DNA of 5,931 nt from Candidatus Woesearchaeota archaeon (GCA_016203335.1 JACQNA010000051.1:1-5931), one strand, 5' to 3'. Numbered from the stretch's first letter, positions 1 through 5,548 are shown. Translations and numbers: made by a program. Notes: generated by a model not told the origin, from the sequence alone.

Positions 1-37
1 CAGTAAAAATCCATATCCCAGTATACAAAAACGTAAC

Positions 38-46
38 ATTTATATA
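38..46 (+). promoter_or_regulatory. TATA box of the ftsZ operon
   Basis: The motif TTTATATA lies in an AT-rich stretch that ends where coding sequence begins. Archaeal transcription normally starts about 25 bases downstream of the box centre, which puts the transcript start near 68-70, at the foot of a small hairpin (69-87). No other TATA-like site is evident before 2663, so this promoter probably serves all four genes that follow. The start site is inferred from spacing only. Confidence 0.65.
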
Positions 47-68
47 CTAGTACGCTATTGAATACAAC

Positions 69-87
69 TCTCCCCATGTGCGGGAGA
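69..87 (+). promoter_or_regulatory. Hairpin at the predicted 5' end of the ftsZ transcript
   Basis: TCTCCC (69-74) pairs perfectly with GGGAGA (82-87) around a 7-base loop. If transcription starts near 69, this stem is the very first thing in the messenger, followed by about 48 bases before the Shine-Dalgarno-preceded ATG at 136. The loop contains ATG at 76, in frame with ftsZ. The stem might stabilise the 5' end or affect start choice, but six base pairs could also be chance. Confidence 0.35.
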
Positions 88-135
88 ATCCAGAAAACAC
101 GTGCCAAGAACATCGGCAGAAAAGAGGTTGGAACC

Positions 136-1200
136 ATGGAGTATATGCTCAAAAGCGCAGTACAGAACCAGACGAGCGAGCCTGAGTTTGAGATTGGCCA
201 GGCGAACATCAAGGTGATCGGGGTTGGCGGGGCTGGCAACAATATGGTCAGCTGGCTCTACAAGAAAGGAATCAAGGGAGCGGAAATCATCGCATGCAAC
301 ACCGACCAGCAGCACCTCAACATCTCTGAGGCTGACAAGAAGTTCCTGATCGGCAGGAACGTCACCAGGGGACTGGGATGCGGAGGCTTCCCGGCAAAGG
401 GCACTATGGCTGCCCAAGAGGCTGCTACGGAAATCAAGGATGCGATCAAGGGCTCGGACATGGTATTTGTATGCGCAGGCATGGGAGGCGGCACCGGAAC
501 AGGCGCTGCACCATTCATTGCACGGGTAGTCAAGGATACCGGCTCTATCGTTATCGGCACGGTCACCATGCCGTTCAATATTGAGCGCGTCCGGGTGGAC
601 AAGGCGGAATTCGGCCTGGCGCAGCTCAGGGAAGTCTGTGACACCGTTATTGTGATTGACAACAACCGGCTTCTCCGCATTGCGGGAAATCTCCCCATGC
701 AGCAGGCATTTGCCCTGGCAAACGAGCTGGTCTCTACCATGATCCGGGGGATTGTGGAAACCATTTCCGTGCCCAGCCTAGTCAACCTGGACTTTGCAGA
801 TGTCAAGGCAATCATGCGCGGCGGAGGAGTTGCTGCGATCGGCGTGGGCTCATCAGACACCCATAACAAGGTGGAAGAGGCTGTCCAGGGCGCATTGAGC
901 AATCCGCTGCTGGAGATCAACTATACCGGAGCAGAGGGAGCCCTTATCCATATCGAGGGCGGCCCAGACATGACCTTGGACGAGGTTGCCCGGGTTGGCG
1001 AGCTGGTCACCAAGAACATGGATGCTGACGCCAATGTGATCTGGGGAGCGCGGGTAAGCGAAGACATGAAAGGCAGGATAACAGTGATGACCATCATTAC
1101 TGGCGTTGATTCGCCGTGGATACTCGGCAAGATGGACAGAAAGACTGCTGAGCAGCAGAAGCGGCGCATGGAAAAAGACCTGGACATTGAGGTCGTGTAG
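136..1200 (+). CDS. ftsZ: Cell division GTPase FtsZ (archaeal)
   Basis: FtsZ is the tubulin-like GTPase that polymerises at the cytoplasmic face of the membrane into the division ring. From ATG136 the protein has 354 residues. Visible signatures are the nucleotide loop GVGGAGNN (residues 29-36), the tubulin signature GGGTGTG (117-123), DNNRLL (175-180) and the T7 synergy loop NLDFAD (217-222), whose D219 and D222 complete the GTPase site of the neighbouring subunit. The GGGTGTG and T7 sequences fit FtsZ rather than CetZ. The C-terminal tail is short, charged and ends in DLDIEVV, with no long linker. ATG136 is chosen because GAGGTTG (125-131) precedes it and the N-terminal arm then has the usual length. 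An in-frame ATG at 76, nearly at the predicted transcript start, would add 20 residues and cannot be excluded. It is the first gene of the apparent operon. Confidence 0.96.
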   Translation: MEYMLKSAVQNQTSEPEFEIGQANIKVIGVGGAGNNMVSWLYKKGIKGAEIIACNTDQQHLNISEADKKFLIGRNVTRGLGCGGFPAKGTMAAQEAATEIKDAIKGSDMVFVCAGMGGGTGTGAAPFIARVVKDTGSIVIGTVTMPFNIERVRVDKAEFGLAQLREVCDTVIVIDNNRLLRIAGNLPMQQAFALANELVSTMIRGIVETISVPSLVNLDFADVKAIMRGGGVAAIGVGSSDTHNKVEEAVQGALSNPLLEINYTGAEGALIHIEGGPDMTLDEVARVGELVTKNMDADANVIWGARVSEDMKGRITVMTIITGVDSPWILGKMDRKTAEQQKRRMEKDLDIEVV

Positions 1201-1208
1201 GTGAGAAC

Positions 1209-1943
1209 ATGGAAGACAACGACAAGATCATCAAGCGAATGGTAATGGACATTGTGGAGCAGAACGAAGAGCTGATCCAGCAGCGGGATACCGCGGAAAA
1301 GTTCAGCAAGATGGTGCCATCCCTCCTCAAAAAGGGCGTGGACAACCTCAACCTTTCCATGTTCAACCCGGAGCTCAAGTTCCATATCCTGAGCGCGCTG
1401 GGAGAGGAGTATCGGAGAAAGGGAAACCTGAACGATGCGGTCAAGTCATTTATCCTTGCAGGCAACAAGAACAAGCTCAATGAGGTTGCGGAAGATTATG
1501 AGCGGCTGATGCAGTTTGACAACTGCATTGAGGTCTACAAGCTTGCCAATAACAAGGATAAGCTCATGGAAATAGGGAAAAAGTGCCTTACGGACGGCAG
1601 GCTTGGCCATGCCATCAAGGCATTCATCGCCATTGGCGACACCAGCAAGCTGGTCGAAGTGGGGGACCAGTGCATCAGCAGGTACCGCTTTGACTATGCA
1701 TTTGAGATATTCTCCACCATCAAGGATGCGGAAAAGCTCGTCCAGCTCGGCGATAAGTGTGTGGATGAGAAAGAGTACGACTATGCCATCAAGGCGTTTG
1801 AGCTCGCAGGCGACAAGGAAAAGCTCAGTGCAGTCGGAGATACCTGCCTGAAAGAGGAGCATGTCTCCAGGGCATTGACTGCGTATGGACTGGCGGGCAA
1901 CAGCACCATGGTGGAATTCATCAAGGAGAACTTCCATAACTAA
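1209..1943 (+). CDS. Protein of exact 29-residue helical repeats, downstream of ftsZ
   Basis: This 244-residue cytoplasmic protein has no signal peptide or membrane segment. Residues 1-55 look like a helical cap. From about residue 60 the chain is a tandem repeat of exactly 29 residues: Lys-Leu pairs recur at 89, 118, 147, 176 and 205, with a diverged unit before (from 60) and a partial one after (from 234). The unit has the pattern K-L-x-x-(V/I/L)-G-(D/K)-x-C, then a helix such as YDYAIKAFELAG. Each unit therefore looks like two short helices, as in TPR-like solenoids (classical TPR units are 34 residues). Four successive units share a cysteine (C126, C155, C184, C213). A role as a protein-binding scaffold is inferred from the fold. 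GGTGAG (1200-1205) overlaps the ftsZ stop codon, so translation is probably coupled. The family was not recognised. Confidence 0.9.
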   Translation: MEDNDKIIKRMVMDIVEQNEELIQQRDTAEKFSKMVPSLLKKGVDNLNLSMFNPELKFHILSALGEEYRRKGNLNDAVKSFILAGNKNKLNEVAEDYERLMQFDNCIEVYKLANNKDKLMEIGKKCLTDGRLGHAIKAFIAIGDTSKLVEVGDQCISRYRFDYAFEIFSTIKDAEKLVQLGDKCVDEKEYDYAIKAFELAGDKEKLSAVGDTCLKEEHVSRALTAYGLAGNSTMVEFIKENFHN

Positions 1944-1957
1944 GCAAGGGGAGCAGC

Positions 1958-2296
1958 ATGATGGCAGAACTATTCCAAAACAACAAGCCGGCCCCGGATG
2001 ACTATTTCCTCCAGAAGCAGATCGAGGTGCTGCTGGATATCAGCAGCAAAAAGGTCATGCAAGAGCTAGCCGTGCTGAAAGGCATGGTGGGCAAGCTCAG
2101 CGAAGAGCTGGGTGAGCTCAAGGCTCGCGAGCGGCGCGCTGCACCTGTTGAACACCAACAACAAACCACTGCCACTGCTGCCCCTGTTTCCACTCCTTCA
2201 CAAAGGCAGGAGCAGCCTGTCCAGCAACGCTACGGGAATGTCAAGCCGGAAGAGGTTGCTATTGACAAGTTCTTTTATTTCGGCAACAAGAGGTAA
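1958..2296 (+). CDS. Small coiled-coil protein with linker and aromatic C-terminal motif
   Basis: This is a 112-residue protein in three parts. Residues 1-20 are a polar start, residues about 20-60 are a heptad-like amphipathic helix rich in Leu, Glu and Lys (for example LSEELGELKARERR) that probably forms a coiled coil, and residues 61-95 are a disordered Gln/Pro/Thr/Ala linker. The end, residues about 96-112, is VKPEEVAIDKFFYFGNKR, a compact hydrophobic-aromatic peptide. This layout of oligomerising helix, tether and terminal peptide is typical of adaptors that present a short binding motif. AAGGGGAG (1945-1952) precedes tandem ATGs at 1958 and 1961, and either may be used. It lies 14 bases after the repeat protein and 4 bases before the zinc protein. 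No known family was recognised, so the adaptor role is inference. Confidence 0.85.
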   Translation: MMAELFQNNKPAPDDYFLQKQIEVLLDISSKKVMQELAVLKGMVGKLSEELGELKARERRAAPVEHQQQTTATAAPVSTPSQRQEQPVQQRYGNVKPEEVAIDKFFYFGNKR

Positions 2297-2300
2297 GCAG

Positions 2301-2663
2301 ATGGCCAGCACGACAACATACCAGTGCTCTCAATGCAGCAGGGAATTCGGCTTTGAGAAGATCAGGTACAGCAGCGAGAAGCAGATATTCTGCGCTGACT
2401 GCTATGCCCAGGCCCAGGAAAGCCAGGCAGAGAAAAAGGGTACTCGTTCTGCATCCGGATCAGCACATCCTGTAGGAAAGGGAGCCAGCGATCCCACAAG
2501 ATACATCTGCGTGAACTGCAGGTACAAATTCAATGTGAAGAAGGCAAGCGAGATGAGCGCGCGCTGCCCCTACTGCGGCAAGGACAACCTGATGGAGTAT
2601 GAGGGCACGGTCAACCGGATTCTGGATGAGGTCTCGCAGATCCCTGGCGAGCGGTTCTTCTAA
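2301..2663 (+). CDS. Protein with two zinc ribbons
   Basis: This 120-residue protein has two CxxC...CxxC modules. The first uses C9, C12, C31 and C34 (YQCSQC and FCADCYAQAQ) and the second C70, C73, C89 and C92 (YICVNCRYKF and RCPYCG). About 30 polar residues link them, and a short tail ends in PGERFF. Each module should bind one structural zinc ion. Such ribbons serve in protein or nucleic-acid binding, and this sequence does not say which. ATG2301 is preferred because AGAGGTAAG (2289-2297) overlaps the previous stop codon and lies just upstream. The same frame stays open further upstream, but that stretch overlaps the preceding gene and has a different, low-complexity composition. It is the last gene of the operon, because a new promoter follows at 2673. 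Confidence 0.9.
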   Translation: MASTTTYQCSQCSREFGFEKIRYSSEKQIFCADCYAQAQESQAEKKGTRSASGSAHPVGKGASDPTRYICVNCRYKFNVKKASEMSARCPYCGKDNLMEYEGTVNRILDEVSQIPGERFF

Positions 2664-2672
2664 ACAGGAAGG

Positions 2673-2721
2673 CTTATATATGGTTTTCGGCCATGATAGT
2701 ATTACCTAAAGTGGCGGTGAT
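2673..2721 (+). promoter_or_regulatory. Promoter and ribosome binding site of the beta-rich secreted protein
   Basis: CTTATATA (2673-2680) is a good archaeal TATA box that predicts transcription from about 2703. GGCGGTGAT (2713-2721) contains GGTGAT, complementary to the 3' end of 16S rRNA, just before ATG2727. This gene therefore has its own promoter and a short leader with a Shine-Dalgarno site. Confidence 0.6.
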
Positions 2722-2726
2722 AGTAT

Positions 2727-3581
2727 ATGAAAAGGATCCGCCGCATCGTTGCGGAATCTCTGGTCGGGGTAAGCATGCTCCTTATGCCAGTGCAGGCTTC
2801 TCTGGAGGAGCGGGTGGGCACAACACAAGTGGAGCAGGTGCAGGCTCCAAAAGAGGAGCCAAGAGAGTATGAAGGCGGCGCCGGGCTGATGTTCAATGAC
2901 ATCTTTGGCGGCGGCGATTTTCGCATGAAGAGCAGCCATAACTGGTTTCTTGATGCAAAGCAGGTAGGATGGAGCGATTATGCCACGTTCTCCTATGAAT
3001 ATGCAACCGTATTCCGTAAGCGGAGGCTGTCTGAGAAAGAGCGGCTGCAGAACCAGAAACGGGTATTTGCGGTTGGCTACCATCTGACGTACCATGGCAA
3101 GCCGTTTGCCGAGCTGAAGTATTACAGTGATGGCACGCTTGACGTCAGCGCTTTTGCATTGATCGGCGGGTACCAGCAGCAGCTGGCTCCGGGATTGCGC
3201 GCAGAGGCAGGGTTTGGATTCCGGCAGGGAACCAACGCGCAGCTCAAGGGAGAGAAAACTGATGTGCTCAGCATGGCGATGCGGTATAAGACGCCAGACA
3301 AAAAGGATGAGCTGCAGGCTGATGCTTTGTTCAGTTTTGTCATGCCGCGGAGGTATATCAACGGTGAGCTGGCTGATGGACTGTGGAGCATGGAAGGCAG
3401 GGTGACGTTTGCGCTGAACCGGAAGGTATGGGATATATTCCTCCCCGCGGTGAGCGTATTCTTCACCCGGGATTATGCGCTGATGGCAAGCGGAGGGAAA
3501 GCGTATTACACCGGCATCCAGAGGTACGGGATAAGCTTTGGGATGAACCTGCGGAGCGGGGAGAAGGAGAAAAGCAAATAA
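2727..3581 (+). CDS. Secreted beta-strand-rich protein, outer-membrane-barrel-like
   Basis: This 284-residue protein begins with a clear Sec signal peptide: basic MKRIRR, a hydrophobic core to about residue 20, then PVQA|S as the likely cleavage site (after residue 24). A charged stretch follows, and from about residue 50 the chain alternates polar and hydrophobic residues in strand-length runs separated by short turns. Examples are GLRAEAGFGFRQG, TDVLSMAMRYKTP, MEGRVTFALNRK and the final YGISFGMNLRSG. No transmembrane helix follows the signal peptide. This is the pattern of bacterial outer-membrane beta-barrels, about 10-14 strands by eye. In an archaeon it could instead be an extracellular beta-sandwich or beta-helix. 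No family was recognised. The 3' end lies 12 bases from the oppositely oriented tRNA-Thr gene. The gene itself is certain; the barrel call is moderate. Confidence 0.88.
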   Translation: MKRIRRIVAESLVGVSMLLMPVQASLEERVGTTQVEQVQAPKEEPREYEGGAGLMFNDIFGGGDFRMKSSHNWFLDAKQVGWSDYATFSYEYATVFRKRRLSEKERLQNQKRVFAVGYHLTYHGKPFAELKYYSDGTLDVSAFALIGGYQQQLAPGLRAEAGFGFRQGTNAQLKGEKTDVLSMAMRYKTPDKKDELQADALFSFVMPRRYINGELADGLWSMEGRVTFALNRKVWDIFLPAVSVFFTRDYALMASGGKAYYTGIQRYGISFGMNLRSGEKEKSK

Positions 3582-3629
3582 GTGTTGAGGAACAGCCTCT
3601 GGCGAGATTTGAACTCGCGACCTTTACCT

Positions 3630-3647
3630 TTTTGGAAAGATCAGCTC
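3630..3647 (-). other. Canonical tRNA-Thr intron 2 (37/38)
   Basis: This 18-base intron follows anticodon-loop position 37. TTGG (positions 32-35 of the tRNA) pairs with CCAA near the intron's 3' end to make the 4-bp central helix. The bulges are TAG and AAA, each of 3 bases, and the anticodon stem TTACC/GGTAA is the outer helix. Cuts at TA|G and AA|A give the loop TTGGTAA. Confidence 0.88.
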
Positions 3648-3656
3648 TACCAAGGT

Positions 3657-3675
3657 TTAGCGGGCATTTCTGCCT
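3657..3675 (-). other. Non-canonical tRNA-Thr intron 1, in the anticodon stem (28/29)
   Basis: This 19-base intron interrupts the 5' strand of the anticodon stem. It folds as an archaeal bulge-helix-bulge: central helix AGCG/CGCT (4 bp), 5' bulge TTA, 3' bulge AAA, and an inner stem GGC-AGAAAT-GCC. Cutting after the second base of each bulge (TT|A and AA|A) removes 19 bases and restores the TTACC half-stem. Introns away from position 37/38 are known in archaea and need the same endonuclease. Confidence 0.85.
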
Positions 3676-3741
3676 AACGCTCTGCCGCTGAGCTACAGAG
3701 GCGTATTTTATGTAAGTGGCGTCTGTTAGCGAACCCAATCG

Positions 3742-3751
3742 TTTTTAAAAA
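3742..3751 (-). promoter_or_regulatory. Possible TATA-like promoter of tRNA-Thr
   Basis: TTTTTAAAAA is the best TATA-like stretch upstream of the tRNA on the minus strand. It would start transcription near 3721 and leave a leader of about 19 bases for RNase P to remove. It lies inside the homing endonuclease frame, so the tRNA could equally be cut from that transcript. Confidence 0.35.
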
Positions 3752-4147
3752 CCTTTCTACTTGGTTGTTTCCGTATATTTCTATATAATTCCGATATCCA
3801 TCCCTATTTCTTTTGTTGACATACAATGTAAATTTCTTTGCGAGATACGCCTCAATCTGCCTAACCAAGCGCCTGCTTGACAATTGAAGAGTAATTCTTG
3901 GATATGGCTTTGCGTACATCTTTCTTGCGTCAAGAAAAACGCAGCCATCCGTATCAAATATGCCTCGGACTGTAGGTTGCATAAGCTTATCATTGTGGAG
4001 AATTTGCCTAGGTATCTGAACATCTCTTGATTTCCTTCCCGGAATAAACCCCAACTTCGTAAACAGAGAGTATAATCTCTTAGAGTACATCCTTAACATA
4101 ACAGTATTCTCATCTGTTCGGTATCGTAACCTTGGGTTTGTATACTC

Positions 4148-4232
4148 ACGGACAAAATATTTTGAGCAATAGTTGTCCGTTCGTAATAGTAAAAGGCATA
4201 TTTATTGCTCAAATTTTTGTGCCTTTTACTAT
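4148..4232. other. Kissing-hairpin element inside the homing endonuclease gene
   Basis: Three perfect inverted repeats interleave in 85 bases. ACGGACAA (4148-4155) pairs with TTGTCCGT (4173-4180). ATAGTAAAAGGCA (4186-4198) pairs with TGCCTTTTACTAT (4220-4232). TTTGAGCAATA (4161-4171), in the loop of the first hairpin, is the exact complement of TATTGCTCAAA (4203-4213), in the loop of the second. The order is A B A' C B' C', so two hairpins of 8 and 13 bp could join through an 11-bp loop-loop helix on either strand. The flank (4232-4238) also has TAAAAGG, which could pair with 4222-4228 as an alternative. The element sits exactly where the endonuclease frame is broken. It could be a small mobile element, a structured RNA, or an excisable intron. 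No transposase or known family was recognised. Confidence 0.7.
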
Positions 4233-4452
4233 AAAAGGAAAGTTTCGTTTGATTAATGGCATCAAACGGCGTTCAAAATATTCTTTATCAAGAAATTTAT
4301 TGCCAGCGAACCCTATTAAGAATTGATGTTTTCTTTTTCCCTGTTTGGCTAGATAGCCATCCCCAATAAATGCTCCGATTAACTCGCATATCTCCCTGTT
4401 CAACTTAATCTTCTTGATATCGTGCCTCACCACATAACAAAAGATGAATAAA

Positions 4453-4464
4453 GAGTATAAAAAA
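4453..4464 (-). promoter_or_regulatory. TATA box of the homing endonuclease gene
   Basis: On the minus strand TTTTTTATACTC is centred near 4459, predicting transcription from about 4434, one base ahead of the GTG start at 4433. The gene would be leaderless. This supports GTG4433 as the start, as no upstream Shine-Dalgarno is evident. Confidence 0.55.
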
Positions 4465-4512
4465 GTATTTGAAACTCACCACAGGAAATATGGACCGGCA
4501 CGAGCCGAAAAC

Positions 4513-4519
4513 TTATAAA
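4513..4519 (+). promoter_or_regulatory. TATA box of the gene at 4543
   Basis: CCGAAAAC followed by TTATAAA resembles a BRE plus TATA box. Spacing predicts transcription at about 4542, directly at ATG4543, so the messenger would be leaderless. The divergent endonuclease promoter lies about 55 bases away. Confidence 0.65.
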
Positions 4520-4542
4520 GTCCCCTTTAAAACAACGGGTGC

Positions 4543-5037
4543 ATGCGCTCTATTTCAGGAATCGTATGCGAAGCCACCGGAGACTCACTGACAGTGCTCT
4601 ATGGAGAGAACACCGGGCAAGGGGCAGGCATATTCCAGAACCTTGAAGCGAATGCGTTTGCTCCATTTTCCAGCGTGGCGCGGGCAGCTGTGGGACGGCA
4701 GCAGGTGCTCCGGCGCTTTCCTCGCCTATTTACCCATGCGCGCCTCTATCGCCTCCAACTGATTATCGCTGAGCATGGGGAGAAAGAGCATCCCCATCTT
4801 CCGGACATCGGCTCTTTTGTCACTATCGGGTATTTGGAGATTGCACATAAGCTGTTTGGCGCTCTTGTGGAAGGGAAGCCTGGCCAGTATCCGCTGCCAG
4901 GATCATATTTTGTAGAAAATGGCCATATCGGGTTCAACTCATTGGATGATGCAGTATACGTTGCACAAGAAATACAGAGGCAAGCGGCCAGCCAGAGCAG
5001 GATTGCCCGCTGCCAGCTTGATGAAATAGATGCATGA
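4543..5037 (+). CDS. Hypothetical protein, 164 residues
   Basis: This protein was not recognised. It has no signal peptide or transmembrane segment, so it is probably cytoplasmic. Residues 1-45 (SISGIVCEATGDSLTVLYGE) look like a small beta domain. Residues 45-70 are basic (RAAVGRQQVLRRFPRL), the middle is mixed, and from about 125 there is IGFNSLDDAVYVAQEIQRQAASQ, a likely helix. ATG4543 is supported by the TATA box about 27 bases upstream, which implies leaderless translation. Composition and codon use match the ftsZ cluster rather than the AT-rich endonuclease. It is transcribed alone and converges on the next gene, 62 bases away. Confidence 0.78.
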   Translation: MRSISGIVCEATGDSLTVLYGENTGQGAGIFQNLEANAFAPFSSVARAAVGRQQVLRRFPRLFTHARLYRLQLIIAEHGEKEHPHLPDIGSFVTIGYLEIAHKLFGALVEGKPGQYPLPGSYFVENGHIGFNSLDDAVYVAQEIQRQAASQSRIARCQLDEIDA

Positions 5038-5099
5038 TTAACATCCCTTTTGGAAAACACAGAAAGAGATTGGATTGTACAATAAACTAACGGACATTA

Positions 5100-5450
5100 T
5101 TAACTGAGAAGCTCGACAACTTGTATATCATAATCGCAAGGCAGAAATGCCGGACATTCCAATCCACGAACAGGAACTACACCTCTCATTGCTGCTCTTC
5201 TTTCTTCAACAGCCAGCTCTAATTCGCCTATTCTTGGAGAAGGTTTCTTATGTAATTGTTCTGGTGATATGCCTGATTGCTTCAAGTCAAATAAATAAGC
5301 CCGTAAAGCATCTTCCATCGCAGATACTGCATGGCCAAAATCTCGTCCAAATGTAGACAATGCGGCGTATGGATGGTAATAGAGCGTAATATCATATTGC
5401 CCATCTTCGTCCCTTGCCCTGGATATCTCAGCCGTTAAATGAGGTACCAT
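5100..5450 (-). CDS. Hypothetical protein, 116 residues
   Basis: The function was not recognised. The central part, YDITLYYHPYAALSTFG followed by a helix AVSAMEDALRAYLFDLKQSG, loosely recalls the strand-strand-helix core of HicB-like proteins, but no partner toxin gene lies beside it and the match is weak. The C-terminal half is charged and ends in CDYDIQVVELLS. There is no signal peptide or membrane helix. A TATA box about 26 bases before ATG5450 supports this start and leaderless translation, which is the best evidence that the frame is real. It converges on the gene ending at 5037. Confidence 0.65.
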   Translation of the reverse strand: MVPHLTAEISRARDEDGQYDITLYYHPYAALSTFGRDFGHAVSAMEDALRAYLFDLKQSGISPEQLHKKPSPRIGELELAVEERRAAMRGVVPVRGLECPAFLPCDYDIQVVELLS

Positions 5451-5470
5451 CCTCTGAGGTATGCCTTACT

Positions 5471-5480
5471 TCTATATAAA
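5471..5480 (-). promoter_or_regulatory. TATA box of the gene starting at 5450
   Basis: On the minus strand GG-TTTATATAGA is centred near 5476, predicting transcription at about 5450, the A of the ATG. The gene would be leaderless. Confidence 0.6.
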
Positions 5481-5517
5481 CCTTGCTCTTGTTTTTCTCT
5501 TTCTCCCAACACAAACC

Positions 5518-5525
5518 TTTAAAAA
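5518..5525 (+). promoter_or_regulatory. TATA box of tRNA-Leu
   Basis: TTTAAAAA, after the BRE-like ACAAACC, is centred about 27 bases before the mature 5' end of tRNA-Leu at 5549, so the primary transcript would have almost no leader. Confidence 0.55.
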
Positions 5526-5548
5526 CTTCATCTGCAGGAACATAGCTT

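Larger units (their letters stand above)
3594..3702 (-). tRNA. tRNA-Thr(GGU) with two introns
   Basis: On the minus strand the acceptor arms GCCTCTG and CAGAGGC pair perfectly, with U73 as expected for archaeal threonine tRNA. The D arm is GCTC/GAGC and the T arm GCGAG-TTCAAAT-CTCGC, with variable loop AGGTC. The anticodon arm appears only after two segments are removed. Exon 1 (3702-3676) ends in ...GTT, exon 2 (3656-3648) is ACCTTGGTA, and exon 3 (3629-3594) begins AGGTAAAGGTC. Joined, they give a perfect 5-bp stem TTACC/GGTAA and a 7-base loop TTGGTAA with anticodon GGT (3654-3652). The mature length is 72 bases. CCA is not encoded. The exon solution is convincing because both junctions independently form bulge-helix-bulge motifs. 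The 5' end overlaps the tail of the homing endonuclease frame. Confidence 0.9.
3674..4433 (-). pseudogene. LAGLIDADG homing endonuclease, split by a structured insertion
   Basis: LAGLIDADG homing endonucleases cut a long DNA site and spread their own gene by repair. The N-terminal half (4433-4209, GTG start, 74 codons) carries motif 1, ELIGAFIGDGYL, with catalytic-type D25. The C-terminal half carries motif 2, RGIFDTDG, in the frame ending at 3674, after LYSLFTKLGFIPGRKS, a typical segment of this family. The halves are in different frames. The C-terminal frame stays open upstream of its first ATG (4099) and reads NPRLRYRTDENTV, which belongs to the same domain. The N-terminal half reads ...LIKRNFPFI, then a few residues to a TGA. 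Removing about 88 bases (4142-4229) joins them in frame. The last nine codons lie inside the tRNA-Thr gene. AT-rich codons (AAA, ATA, TTA) contrast with the neighbours and point to transfer. It is probably inactive unless spliced or assembled from two chains. Confidence 0.75.

Noticed and set aside
58..135. N-terminal extension of FtsZ from TTG58
   Set aside because: It begins upstream of the predicted transcript start, uses a rare start codon and lacks a ribosome site, while ATG136 has GAGGTTG in front and gives a normal N-terminal arm.
2112..2300. Upstream extension of the zinc-ribbon protein
   Set aside because: It overlaps the coiled-coil gene in another frame, is low-complexity, and ATG2301 has its own ribosome site.
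3630..3702. D-loop intron or fused double tRNA as the explanation of the tRNA-Thr region
   Set aside because: The second GGTAGAGC suggested this, but neither reading gives a paired anticodon arm with a normal variable loop. The two-intron solution pairs perfectly and has splice motifs at both junctions.
4132..4326. Plus-strand open frame of 64 codons
   Set aside because: It lies opposite the homing endonuclease and the inverted repeats, has no promoter or ribosome site, and shows no protein-like pattern.
5100..5450. HicAB-type toxin-antitoxin system
   Set aside because: Only a loose strand-helix resemblance to HicB exists and no small HicA-like gene is adjacent.
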